A stretch of DNA of 64,000 bases from Rhyacichthys aspro (lineage: Eukaryota; Chordata; Actinopteri; Gobiiformes; Rhyacichthyidae), in assembly GCA_036850595.1 (NCBI GenBank), contig CM072154.1, positions 11,105,330 through 11,169,329 of the forward strand, in the 5' to 3' direction. This document shows, one piece after another, positions 22,992 through 37,200 of the stretch; positions within the stretch are counted from its first letter, which is position 1, and every line of letters begins with the position of its first letter. The notes beneath the pieces are model-generated. The model searched no databases. It was given only the letters and a program-made list of their open reading frames with translations, and was not told the DNA's origin. The position numbers and the translations under genes are program-made.

Positions 22992-25253
22992 TGTGTGAGC
23001 AGATAAAACAAACCTTGTAACCGTCCTTGTTCAGTGGGTTTTCACATAAGGAAGAATTCCTCTGTGCAGCCTCTTTATCATCTTCAGGTCATTTGACTAC
23101 ACAGTTTATCATGACATGGCCTGATCTGATCTTCCTGTGTAAAAGAGAGAATTTACACAATGGTCAAAAATACAAACAATAAAGATCAGTGAATCGTAAC
23201 ATTCAATAGGCAAAAACTTGATTTCTTTACAAGATCTTTTGAAAAACTTCAAATGCTCTAAAACAGACGAGAGAGAGAGACAGTGAACTTCACAAAGACT
23301 ATTACTAAAATGATCTGCCTTTTTCACTCCTTACTCACAGTCATCCATCTCTCTAGAGACAATTAGACAATGAAAGTGACACTTCCTTTTTAATCAGTCA
23401 GTGAAGGGTCTGTGAACAAAGGCCAAAGACAAGTGTGCGGGTGTCAGTGGGGATGGGGAGGTGTATCAGGACAGTTGTCAACAAACTATTGTCTGGAGGC
23501 ACCAACAGCTGCTGTGGGAACAATGGCTTTTCGTCTCTAAATAAAGTCAGTTGCCTGGGTTAAGAGTATTTCCTTCTGAAATACAAGTCTTTATGGGTTA
23601 AACAAAGTTGTAAAAAGAAGTTGCTTCTATCCTGTCAATTCATCCCTCTTTGTTTACAGTTTTACACGTGCACTTAGTAAATAGTGAGTTAATATTCAGC
23701 TGTATGTGCTGACAGAGCCAATGAAACACTTATAATTAATAAAGTATGTTAGAAATATGTCGCTTTAAGACTTTGCATCTGCCAGTCACATTCTCTACAT
23801 ATTTGCCATTCCAGGTTGAGCTGGGCCAAACTCCTGCTGATAATGCTATTCAACTTGTATCCAATGTTCCTTCATTCTTTACTGCCATGAAGTCACTTTA
23901 ACTCCACAGTTTAAAGACAAATATACATACTCACTGCATATGAGCCAGCAGCTAAATATACCATTAAGATAGCATGCCACTGTGTTACACACCAAAGAGG
24001 AATGTCAGGAGGTGGGTCAAACCAACAAAAACAGACATTATTTTGATGTTAAGACAGGTGCCAACACGTTTTGCCTCAGAAATAACAAACAGGAAAAACC
24101 CACAAAAAGACACAGAACACAGAAAAAAGGCCTACTATAGAAGAATAAGAACATAACAGCGACGCGTGTGTACGTGAGGCCTACAGACCCAGACAAACCT
24201 CAAGACAGCCTGTTCCAAGGTGTTTCTCAGTTGGTCACGGCGTTGGCAAAGTAATTAACAGGTTATTCCTGTGGCGTTTAAGAAAAAAACAACTCACCTT
24301 GACTTTCCAAGTTTTACAGTGTCTCCCGTTTCTTGTTTTAGCACAGATAAAACTAACGAGTAGCCGTACTGTGAAGAATGTGTGTGAACGCACTGAAGCC
24401 ACTTAGCAGCACAAGACAAACCTGTTTGACAACTCATGTGCGCTCCCTTAGAGCCCGCCCCCAGCCTCTGATTGGCCCAAAGTCTCTTTGAAATACGGAA
24501 GCACTTACCTTCGAACAAACGACCTGGGCTCTGTGCTTTCTTACTCTTATCAGTCATCATGTTCACCGTCAAGTTTCTGTTGAATAGTTTACTTTCAATA
24601 AATGACACATGAAAAACGATTGTGAATTATTTAATATTACAATATGTGTCTTACAACAGAAATAATACATTATGAAGACATTCAAAACCCATGTATAACA
24701 TTTAAGAACATCAAACTACACCCACACCAAATATACAAAAATAGTGTTTCTGGACTGGGCCTTTTCTTTTTTTTATATAATACAGATAAACTGCAAGATT
24801 CACACACATTCTTTGTATAAATCAATTACACATCATTCAATAACAATTGACCATTTACAACAGTAAAAGCAATGCAGCCATATAAAACTGGATTAAAAAC
24901 ATCAACATCAACTTGTTACATTAAATAAAACAGTGTGCTTTATTTTGTAGGAAACCATGATCAAAGATTGTGCTTAAAACCACTGAGCTGCTGGTCCTAG
25001 GTTTACAGTTGTGGTTTTTGTAAATACAGTTATGCTAAACAGCTCACTATATAGACAGTTTCGGTTAAACGACAGGTTACAGACAGGTCTGACTACTCAA
25101 ACCTGTGAGGACTCATGTATTTAATTATGTTTAGTTAATGAGGTTTTGTGAGACTTTCCTGTAATTATTTTTGTTGGAAACCTTTTAACACAGTTAAATA
25201 GTGCTGTATGTTCTTCATTTGCATGTTCTGTTTTAGTGTTTTGTGTTCACAGG
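22992..25253. other. fam110a leader, intron and promoter; prickle3 3' UTR
   Basis: On the minus strand the fam110a leader exon spans 22,992-23,134 after acceptor TTTTACACAG. A first non-coding exon probably ends at donor CAAG/GTGAGT (about 24,298). Between them lies a plain intron of about 1.2 kb. From 25,253 leftwards is the prickle3 3' UTR; a minus-strand AATAAA at 24,939-24,944 is a candidate end. Confidence 0.5.
24453..24475 (-). promoter_or_regulatory. GC box and CCAAT box, likely fam110a promoter
   Basis: Read on the minus strand, CCAAT (24,471-24,475) is followed by an Sp1-type GGGGGCGGGC (24,453-24,462). They lie about 150 bp upstream of the proposed non-coding first exon donor at 24,298. 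Spacing and orientation suit a TATA-less housekeeping promoter for fam110a; no expression evidence is available. Confidence 0.45.
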
Positions 25254-28200
25254 TTATGAGATAGCACAGTTTTTATCTTTGTCTTTTGCACCAAGACTGT
25301 GTGCCCTTCTTCGTCTTATACTACCTCTTAGTCCCCGTTCTTTTTGTACCTCCCTCTCCCCTTGTCCATGTGTGTCTTTGGCCTCAGGTTGGTTTACTCT
25401 GAGCTGCGGGGGCAGGGGTATTGGTTGTCCCAGGAAGAAGCCCTCCTCCTCCGAATCTGAGGATGAAGAGCATGTCGAACAGGAGTCCTCGTGTTTGCAG
25501 TGGCCTGGTTGAAGGCTCAATGACAAGGAATGGGAGGAACCTCGGCTATCTCTCTCTTTCTCTCCTCTCCACTCCAGGGTGTCAAGTCGAGGTCGTTCAG
25601 GCCGAGAGCGCCTGTGCCATTTCTCTGATCCCGCATGTAGAGAAGGGTCTGAGGGGACACGGGAGCGATTCCAGCCTCGCCTCAGACGGTGGTGGTGTGA
25701 GGATCCATCTGGTTAGAAATAGAAAACTGGGATTAAGAACCAAATTGTGCAACCAGTCTAATTATTAGTTATATTATATTTATTGTTCCATTTAGAAAAA
25801 TTATTATAAAAATACCTAGTAGATCTAGTTGGGGTGGGATGCCTTTCTTTAGGTGTAGCCTGCTTCCAAATGCTTCTTCTTCATGCTCTTCATCCTCCTG
25901 TCCAGCTTCATGCTCTGGTGTTTCCTCCTCATCCTCTTCTACAGAGTAGCTGCTGCTGATTGGTTCTCTGAAGCTGACCCTTGCTGTTCCACTGCGAGAC
26001 AGTGGCTGTGGAGAATCAGAGGGTCTGTCTTCTGTCTGGCTGAGATTAGCTGTGGGAGACTCCCTGGGAATCAGCTCACGAGACTTAGCAGGCAGAGGAG
26101 GAGGAAGTTCGTTGTTTGGGCACAGGGGCGTTGAGTCAGGGGAATTCAGATGGTTATGGGTTGGAAATGCTGAAATCAAAGAGCAAATGTTGAGCAGTGT
26201 AGGCAAGACGTTAATATATGACTAATCTTAACATGTTGATGGAATTTACCATGATTTGTTTTTTCAACCCAATTCATACAATCTTTAGCAGAGGTTTCTC
26301 TTGAACTGACACAAGTGAGGGGATGTCCAATATCTCCATTCATTCTTCCCTCATTTTCAAGACCATTCAAGTGAGGGCCATCACAATGACCTGATACTAC
26401 TCTGTAATGTGTGATGTCATTGTGCCAAGAGGGCCCCCGTCCATTTGCCAGGTGTATGTGAGGAAGAGGTGAGTAGGTGCCTCTTGAATGAGGGTGACCT
26501 CGAGATAAAGGAGCTCCGTTTTGTTCTAGAGAAGTGCAGTGTGGACCTAGGAAGAGAAGAGTAAAGAAAGAGTAAATTATTGGCTCTCTTGATCTACAAA
26601 ATATCATATAAAAGAATGCCATTTACCTCTGCTTTCCATTGTAGTGTAAATGCACTCTCTGGCAGGCATTACATGGGGGTTGATGCCCTCTAGTGGCTGC
26701 AGTGGTGAGCAACAGTGCGGCTGCTGGACTCTGCTTGCTGTAACATGTCGTCTGTGCTGAGGTGGGCGGCTCTGCAGGGCTGAGTCACAGGAGTCTGAGT
26801 TATTGGGGTCCTCTCCCAGTGAGCAGGCCCTAGAGCAGAAGATCAGTCCACCCCGAGGCAGGAAGGGAAGTCCCAGTAGTGGTAGCCTGCAACGAGCACA
26901 GCAGAAACACGACTCCACAGCGTGCCAGTGCTGACCCTCATATGTCATCTGGCCCTGGTCGATACCTGGGGGACATCATTTAATGATTAAACAGTAGTAC
27001 GACTTCAGTCATTTATGAAATCCAAAAATTGGTTGTATTAAACTGTCACTTGGTACCTATGTTTTCGCCACAGGTATCACAGTACTCTGCATACAAAGAC
27101 TCATAGCAAGAGCAGCAATATGGACGACTCTCTCTCATGATGTAACGCTGACCACCAAGTGCAGCTTCACACTCAAAACAACAGAAGTGCTTCATGTGCC
27201 AATATCTTCCTTCTGCCTCTGTACATTCATCTGCAAGGATAATCTAGGATTGGAAAGCAACAGTTAACAAGAGTACATGGTCTCAGTGTATGGTTTGCGA
27301 AGAGTCAGAGGCACACAAGAGTAGTCTAGAAGTAGGCAACTAAAAGCAGTTTTAAGCTTAAAGACATTTCATCCCTTATTTTTATACTTTAGCAAGGTGG
27401 TAGAGAAATGGTACAGAAATAAATAATTTAAAAATTGTTTGCTCTGATATGGATTTAACAAAACAGAAATGAAGCAGATGCTATCATCTTTCTCATGCTG
27501 CTAGTTTTGAGATCCACCAGTCAAAAGGACCTTTATAGGTCAGTTGTGCCAAATCCATTAGTGAATTATGTCAACTAATCTTGTGTGTCACAGAGAGTCC
27601 ACAAATAGAGAAACGCAAATACCAAAACATAACTGCTACAATACATACAAAGTACAGCATACAAAGTTGCTTTTCATGCTGTAAATAAAAATGGTTATCT
27701 TGGTCCCTGTCATAGGCATGTAGCCTATGACTGGGACCAAGATAATCTGTGTAGCAACTGTCATGCGGTTGGGTATTTATAGTCAGGTGTGGGATCTTGC
27801 TGAGACAGTTATAATACCTCATCACAGGCCTGGCAGCGTGGCTTGAGCCTCTCTGCGTGGTGCCGGCCACAGTATATTTGACCATCCTGGTAGAAGTAAA
27901 TCAGATCAACCAGTAGCTCATTGCAGGAGGCACACTGGAAACATTGAGGATGCCAACAGCAGCCGGGTCCTGCCCGACTGGCAAACACTGCAATATCTCC
28001 ACCGCTGATTTGTCTGCCACACTAGAAAATAGATTTAAAGATGTGGTGTAGACAGAAAAAGTTAGTCAAGTCAAGACAGCGTATTCGTTATAAATAGTGA
28101 ACACTCTAGATAGCACAGAAACGTGTGTATGCAGAACTATAATCATTAAACCCACTATGTGATTGTCCCTGAGCTATGCCTGCACACACATGCACCTGAA

Positions 28201-31200
28201 CTCTCCTGTTACTGCATGGCTTTGATTTTTACTTAATCTTGTAAATATATTCTTGGTGTCACTGTCTAATGATAAAATGCATCTCCATCAACATAAAATC
28301 TTACCTGCTGGCAAATAGCTCCTGTCATAGTTACAGGGAAGAGTCTGACAACACCTCTGCCAAGGTTCTCCCTTTTCCTCTGCTGACTGAACACACGCAG
28401 CTCCTTCTTCTCTGCCTCATCCAGTGAATTACAGTACTGTGGCTGCAAGAAACACACCAAAGCTTAAGTTAACACATGCACTAAATAATATTAATTCATG
28501 CATTAATAAAACATATAAAATGCTAATTTTTATGTATGTGTCTTTGCAATAATTAAATTAATTTGACATGATCCGTTTATTTTCATTACTGTGATTTTTT
28601 TTAACCAGTTCTTTATATATTTTATATATGAAATACTGTATATACTGTATTTTGATTGTATTTTGTGTGGAAAGAAGAAAGAAATTCAGAGCAGATAGTG
28701 GTGTTACCTCACTGTCATGAGCTGGCAGCTGATGCAGCAGCTGTTTGATTCTGTTTCTCTCTCCTGGACTGTTCACATAAGGCACCCTGTCCTCTGGTAG
28801 GCAGCTAAAGTACTGGTACACCTGCATGAGGAGGCAAGCGAAAGGTCAATTTTCATGAATTATTTCATTTAGAATAAATCACAAAGATGGCATATGTTGC
28901 CTGTGGTTATCAAATCATCTAAGTGTACGTATGAACACGTTCAAGTCAGAGCATGATCTTTATGTCTGTAACATAAATTTAGTTTTGATTGTGAGTGAGC
29001 TCTGCATGGTGGCTGTTACCTGTTCAGGCTTGAGCCCAGGTGGGACCCAGGAGTACTCCTCGGAGGCACAGCCCGAGTCGTCATCTGAGATGGAGTGTCT
29101 CTGGAAGTCTGATACCAGCTTCGTCATCATCTTTTCCAGCTGCCCCGGCACCGCGCGCACAGCATGCTCCTCACGCACACACTTGCAGTGCACACAGATC
29201 TTCCTGTTGAGAGAAAAAAAACTTTACGTCTGGGTTCTCCTTGTGCTTCAGGTGATCAGGTGCAAACTTGACATTTACATCGGAATCTCTGCCTTATTTA
29301 AATATTTGTGGTGTTTACATTTTTTACAAGCAGAAATGCAGAAGAAGACAGAAGAAGAAAAATACTACAATCTTGATATTTGATTAACTGGACATTTTCA
29401 AACTATAAATTACCAGAGATAAATATTGTGAAACACAGTATACAGCTAAATCATTTTAAAACATGTTTAAAACATTTCCTGCAGCCAAAAAACAGTTTGA
29501 CCCAACAAAACTATGTCTTGACAATTTAATAAAAGCATTTATTTGCATAAAGGTTATTCAGAGTTAAAAAGGAAACAGAGGAAAGCTAGTCTAAATCCTT
29601 TACTGCTCCAGCAAATTTGAACAGTGATGATCAGTTCATGCTCTTCTTATATCAGGATAAGGCCAGATTTGCATCAAGATTGGCCCATCCAACATTTTAT
29701 ATCAAACAGACAGGGAATGAGGTCAATGACATAAGCTGGCAGTCAATCCCAGGGCAGTTAAGAGGGGAAGGCGAAGATGGGACCAATAATCTCTCTGACC
29801 ACATCCAATCTGCCCAGCAGTGTGGCGGTGCGTGGGCCCAGTATTGTCAGAGTGAGGTGTCAGTGGGCTGTCAGTGGGCTGTATGTGTAAGGATCCAACA
29901 ATACAACCATATGCATCATGTCCTGCATGTGTAAGTTGTCGTTGTTGTCATTGCATAACAGTCTACCAGCTGGTACTTGTGGCTCAAGTTCACAAGGCAC
30001 AAAGCTGCTTTATTTCAGCACCCAACCCCCATTCCACCAAAAATCTACTACAAAACACACAAATACTCCAAGAGTTACTCTCTGTGTTATCTTCTACAAA
30101 CCAATCCACATCTTAATGTTGCAATGTTGAAGGTTTTTCCTATTTTTCTAGTGGTGAAATTGAAATCAACAGTCTTAGGAATAATAGACATTATTATACA
30201 AACAGGATGTACTTAAAAATAGCAGCATTAATTTGTTAACAGTCAGGTAGAACCAATATAAATAAAGTGCAGATGACAAGTGTACCTTGCTGGTTTCAAT
30301 CTGGCTTCATCTGAGGAGGAGGAGGGGCTGTGACAAATGCCTATGTAAAAGGGTAGGAGGACATAGCCCCAGTCCTGGCATGAGAGGACAGACAGCAGAT
30401 GTCTCACCCCCACCAACCTCCGCGTGATAAAAGCATTTCTTACAAATAAAGTCACTGGTGGGTGTTCGCCAACCACCTGCAACCTACGATCATTGAGGGA
30501 TGCCAGAGTGCCAATTAGACTGAACAAACTCTGTGTACCAAAGAATGCAGGATGGCCTTTTAAAAGTAAATTAGTTCTTGTAAACTGAATCTACAGGTAA
30601 AAGCAAATGTACACTTGTTTTTAAAAAGCAGGCTCCTCACAGAAAGCCATTTGCTGCATGTCCATGTAGGTTTATTGGTGATTCTGAACTGCCCTCTGCT
30701 AATGTGAGTGTGACAAAGTGTTAGCCCTGCATCTAGCCCTGACAACTGTCTGATAATAGGTTGTACCCCACCTCACTCCCAGGGCATCTGGGATAGGCTC
30801 AAGCACCAGTGCGACCCATAAAGGATACACAGTAGAAAATGAATCAATTATGTTACTCATGTCTAAGACCACTACAACTACAAAGCGCTCTAGGGGACGA
30901 TGTCTTTAGGGCTATAGTGAATAAAGTTTTGTTGAGCAAGAATAGGATTTAATTATAACTTGAGTATTAACACTACATGGAACTGAATTATATACATTTG
31001 ATAAAACTGTCATCTTAAGTTAGATATTGCATTTGCAAGTAGGACTAACATTGTCATAAACATGAATCTGTATGAGCACAAGAAAGCTAAGGTGATAATG
31101 TAAACAAAACATGGTCTGGCTATGACACAAAACAAAAAGAAACGTCTTCTTAACAAACACAAACAGAGAAAATGTCTAATGTAATTTGCCAAGCTAATGA

Positions 31201-34200
31201 CTGTTTAACTTACAATTCAATGTAATCCTGTTAGACAGCAAATAATTGATTGTCCAGTACCTCTGGTGATCATGACAAATCAGTCCTGTTGTCAAAGTCC
31301 CATTCTCACTGGCTCCTCTTAAAGTGAATGGTGTCTGTCACGAAGAGCATGATATTCTGTGGTGGTCCTGCTGCATGTGGTCATTTCTGCTCGTTCATGC
31401 CTTTTATGAGTCTCCCACCCCCAGACTCATTCCCTCCTCCACCCTGACAGTGGGTTCGCACAAAAGGTGGCTCCAACACACTCAATACATCCACAGGTTA
31501 AAAAGCTACAACTACAATGTTAAGACGGCATTCACACTCTATGACTTTTAAAAATATACTTGATGACCCAAAGGACGCAGCCTGCACTATGGCTTTTCTA
31601 ATTAGATATAACAATTTAACAAATGTAACAGTCACTGTCTCTTCTGCTCTGACCAGACTGCAGTAACTGGTCCATAACAGATGGGTTGATGATGCTTTTA
31701 TGCAGTCATTAATCATAGAAACAAGTGGCACAGCCCATGAGCAACGGATATTTGTCATAATACGTGATCATCATGAGCAAATGTGAAAACAAAATCTTTC
31801 TACATACATTTAAATGAATGACTTAAGTCTTACAAAAGCAACAACATGTCATAATTCATGACTTGTTGAAGATTCATTTAGAAAGATTAAGGCAGGGAAT
31901 AAAAAAAAAAAATTTTTTTTAAAAAGGCAAACTGATATAATCCTGCCTGTGACAATCATTGGTTGAAAGCAATAGATTACATTTTTTTACATGTACAAGT
32001 AAAAACACAAAATAGGTCATAACAATATTCAGTCTTGGGTTGAAAAGGTTATTCCAGGGATTAATAGTCAGATAATAGTTATATTTACAGTACAAACCTT
32101 GCTCACAGATATCAAGATATTAACTGTATTTACAAGTCTTAACTAAAGACATGCTACAAATGTTTATATTTTTTAGGACACTGGTCTGTTAGGACACTTT
32201 TCAGCACCATATGGACATATCATAGGCCAGTACACTGTGTCTGGGATTATCCTGTGGCAGGAAAGCACACTGCTGTTATAATAATCAATAACTCCATAAG
32301 GGCTATGGAAAAGCCTGCATTAGATCCTGCTCAAAAAGCAGATGGGCCTTGTCCTGTAACTCTCTGTGCTGCTTCTAATTAGTGGCTGAGTAATTGCTGC
32401 ATGACCACCCGGGCAACAGCAATTGCGTCTCTGAACATTTTTGATGCAAGTCAAGGACCTGGGGGTCAAAAGTAACTCAATTCAGTCACTGCTGGACAGC
32501 GGAAGCACCATCTGTCTCTCACCTCGGTTTAAGATCTGTCTGAAGAAGAGCAGGACGAAGATGGATCACTTCCCTTTTTGCAGCTAAACCTGTGGCACTT
32601 TGACGCTTGGAAGGTATTATTCTAAACTGGTTATTAAGGAAGATGCAATTTATACAAGACTCTGGGGTTTTTAAAAAACACAGCCCATAAATCACAGTCA
32701 CATCAGTTTTAAAAAGCAGGCTTCAGGGTTAGAAAAGCTTGTTTAAAATCATCACATAAACAACAGTAGTCACAGTCCTCGTGATCCTGGCTAAGCTATA
32801 ACACTGTGTGAACATGACACAGATTAAACCAACTGTAAACAAATCGATGAGTACAGAAACTAAACTTACACCATGGTGTGGCCCGGGGTAGAGCGCAGCA
32901 CACATGTTTTAGATTACATCTAACTTCGAAGCTTTTGTCTTGACCTGAATAGAGGGAGCAGAATGAATAAGCTAAAAGATACGATTACACTCATCTGGTT
33001 TCTTGAAGTGTGCATTCTTGTGCCTGTTTTATTCTCTATCTTCGAGCCATGATTAGACTGAGCCATGCACTGCCCATCTGGAAATGTGTTCTCAGTATTT
33101 CTATTCTTTTGCAGCTTCAAAAATGAAAAAAATAAAACAATCCCCAGTATTATCTATTAACAAATGTCCCAACAAGTGTGCATTCAACAAAATAAAAAGA
33201 GTGGAAAAAAGAGTGAAAATGGTGTGCTGGAAGTTCAAGGGTTACTATCACAGCAGTAAGCTTAACCTTATTAGTGTGATTGACAGGATTAGACCCACCA
33301 AGCGACCCGACCAGCTGGATATACACTAAAGGGAGTTAGAAGAGTGAGTGAGGAAAAGAAGGTTTGGCTGGGACTTCCAATCAAATACCAAAGTTGAAAA
33401 AAAGCTATTATGGCTACGTTTCTCATTAAAAGATACAATGTTCAGAATATTTATGACATTTTAAATGAACACACAGTAAATCTGTTTTGTTCCACACCTA
33501 TGGCCCTCTCCAACAATGTGTAGCTGTATAAATATTTCACAATTTTTATTATTCAGCGATGAGCACTAAAAAAAGAGGACTTGAATATTCACTGCATTTT
33601 ATTTCTGCTTTTTGACAATGTTGATATTAGTATTCTTTACAAACACACTAAACTAAATGCTCCTCCTGACTCTGCCTGTGGTTGTCTGCACTTAATGGCC
33701 TCCATAAGCCTTTAGCTCTGACTCTTTGCATCTGCAGCTCATCTGTCGTCAACAAAGCAGTGTCCTACCAGGGTCATGTTTGTTGTCCTTTAATGTACAT
33801 CTGAACTCATCTACTAAACAGATCACTGTAAGCTGATTTCCGAAGCGTGGCAAAGCATTGTCACAGACACGTTAATGACTTTGCTATAAATACTTTTGTG
33901 TAATTACTTGTATATTGAAGCCAAGATGAAACAGCTTTAAAAAGACAATAATTTTTGGGGTATTCAGCCACACAGTCCAGCAAAAATGTCCAGAAGATAA
34001 TCTGATCTCCACATCCCATTAAAATAATTCACTATTATGTCATATGTGAGTAATACCAATGTTAATATGAAGTAGTAAGTTGTTGTCAGTGATGAAACTA
34101 AATCCCTCAGCAGCAGGATAGTCTATACTGTCAACAAACAAAAGGGGATTGACATTTCCTGCAAAGGCAAAAGGTGTCTGTGCCAAAGGGTTGTGAAGCA

Positions 34201-37200
34201 GTTCGTACCTCCAGCCATGGACTCGGAAACCAGGGCACTGGTCTCCACAGCGCATACAGGGCTGCCCTTTGTCTGGATCCTCTTCCTCCTCCTGCGGAAA
34301 ACATAACCCAAACTTACTCCATGTCTTATTATCTCCACTGAATTGACGGTACACCTTTTGCAGAGGACGGTGATGTAAAAGAACGCACGCTTTTTGAAAG
34401 ACACGGCCAGAGAAACATAGTATTGAAAACCTAGAATCCCCCTTAAGCCTCAGAATGATGAATGAATCCTTTTAGCCTTTAGGTTAGCAGCATCTGAGGT
34501 GGACTATAGGCTGTCTGTAGATTTTCCATGGATTAGTAATGATGCACAGACACAATTTATGAAAATCCCTACATTACGACCAACATGTTATTACAGTAGA
34601 ATCTACCTGATATGATTGTGTTTTGTCCAATGGCATCCTGAAACTTTTCACAGCTTTCCCAGTTTTCAATTCATGACACAGCACTTTTTCTCAACTAAGT
34701 AAGACGTATTATGCTGTACCATTACCTACAGGGACTGAGTCTTAAAACTAAAAAATTTAAGACAGGACATAAAGTAAGCCTTATGCAGAAGTGCTGAGCT
34801 GTGAATTTTACTTAGCCAATTGCACAGCTTAGCAAAAAAGCAACTACGTCAGACCTCACCTCCTGTTGTGTTCCTGCAGCGGCCTGTTGTGCATATGTGT
34901 GTGTGTCCGTGCACCCGCACCAGTTTTAGAGATGAGAGGAAGGAAGCAGCTACAGGATGGGAGCTGCACCCTTTCCCTCTACATGTAGCCACTCTTTCTC
35001 TCATTTCTACAAACCTTTCATTCAGCCGTCTATACCTTTGTAAAGGGCTCAGCGCTATTCCACAAACTTGACAGATATTTTATGAATTATGAAACAGAGC
35101 AGTCGCCTCAGTGTCTGTCTGATCGCACCGTCCTTTTTCAAAACACCACAAATGCATGATATACGCATGCGCACAGACATAAAGTTTAATGGGCACAGTA
35201 ATAGAACTCAGATATGTGATACAGTGAGGTACCTGTGCATACCTGCTCAGGTGTGATTTGAGGTTTCTTTTCTCAATCACACCCAAAGAACTGCGGCTCT
35301 AACCACACACAAAGTCTCAAGGTAGTTTTTTTTTCTCCCATGTGTGAGTTAATGTTTGAAGCACTGCAACTTCTATTAGCGCTTTGCAGTTTGTTTTGCT
35401 TATCTCCAAGATGTCTACGGGTTGTAATGAGCGTAAATGCTTTACCAATTTATTAAAAGGTCATCGCAGACTTTTTCTGTCCGTGATCTTGAGTGTTTAT
35501 TTTTTATTCTGTAGGATTTGTTGACTAAGCGGTTTCAGGGCGGAGACTATATCTTGTTTTATAGGAACATGAACTTGTTAGTCAAGAATATTTGCACATG
35601 ACATCAAGCAATAATTTACGTCCCAGGTTTAGATGCCTCTCAGTCTCACACAACAGGCCTCTACTTGGCGCCAGTCTGCATCACACTCGTCTAGATTCGA
35701 TGCTGTTAAATTAAGCTTGTTCACACTCCAAATAAAAGCAGCCCATGTCAGTTTTTTTCATCTTAATTCAAATGACTTTAACTGAAGATTTAGGTTCTTA
35801 AGTGATGCTCATGAGCAAACAAGTAGTAAAAACACATTCAAAGTAGGATTAAAGTCACAGCGGTAGACAGACAAAAGGGGGCTTGACAAAGAGCTACGCT
35901 GAAAATCAAAACTGTGTCACTCTGCTTTATTAGGTATGCGCTCTACCAGTTGAACCACCAATATCATATTATGTTACTGTTTAGCCTTATCAGAATTTTT
36001 TAACACTATGCGGCACAGTGGCAAAGTGGTTAGCACTATCACCTCACAGCAAAAAGGTCCTGAGTTAGACTATTGGGCTGTGGGGTCTTTCTGTGTGTGT
36101 GTGCATATTCTTCCCATGCTCAGGTGGGTTGTCTCCAGGTTACTACAGTTTCCCTCACTAACATTGAACAAACAGGCACTATAGCCTCTGATTATGACTC
36201 TGACATGATCAATTACTGGCACAAGATCTAAAGAGGGTCCCGCGATGGTCCTGAGTGGGTTAAATGCAGAGAATAAATTTCCCCACAGGTATAATAAAGT
36301 CTTAATTTAGTCAATACATTAGGTTTGTTTATTTAAATTGTTAATGGAGATTGGAGATCAACTCAGAGGTGGAGTCATTCAAAAAGATCAAGAAAAATGA
36401 GAAAGGCATAATCAAGTTTAAAGGTGTCAAATAGAGCACCACCATGTTTACTGGGTGACTGGGCATATTTGCTTACTAATGAGTCCACAGACTGTCCCAC
36501 TGACACAGTCACTGAATCTGAGGAACCTGCTGATGAAGTTGAATAACTGCAGGAGAAATTCATTTTGGTCCAAGTTACTAGAAGGTTTTACACGACACTT
36601 ATCTTTAGCATTCTCAAAACATTCGTAGAAGATTTACGAGTGGGATCACCATTATCTCACGCAGCGCTCTGGAGCCATTAAGTTCTTCTGCATAAATATT
36701 CGAGTCATAAATCTAAAATGCTCTCCATATGTGTATTTTGTGTAACGCTCCATAAACCCCAGCAAGCCCCAGAAAACCTATTCAAATAAAGTCTGAAAAG
36801 GGACGAACATAAAAGAAGTAACAGGCCTGAATGATGTATTATACTTTATATTAAGCGATAAATGGTGCAGCAGTAGTGTTATTAATTATGCCACACTTAC
36901 AGCTGCACTAATACTTGCGAGTCAGTGTTATTGTAATTATCAGTACGTGTGTTCACAAAACCTAGATGGAAAAAGACATGAACTTTGGGCCTTTAATCAA
37001 CATTCCTGATCGTCCCAGGTTTTCTCCACTCCGTGCTGAAGATATGAGGTAAGTTTCAGCGAGCCTCTAATTTACTTGTGCGTACTTGTGTTTCCTTTCA
37101 GCTCTTTAAAAAGATATCGCCGCCTATTGTGCTGAAAGTGAAGGATGTTCTGGGAGCGGTGGCAGGAAGTCGCTTCTAAGTGAAGTGTGAGTAAAGTAAA

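Noticed and set aside
26676..26700. CTCF-like CACTAGAGGGC within prickle3 exon 8
   Set aside because: It is coding sequence (PLEGIN) and the flanking positions match the CTCF core less well than the listed sites.
30243..30527. A 94-codon minus-strand frame in prickle3 intron 2
   Set aside because: No recognised domain, no splice sites, not in frame with prickle3; possibly a worn transposable-element piece.
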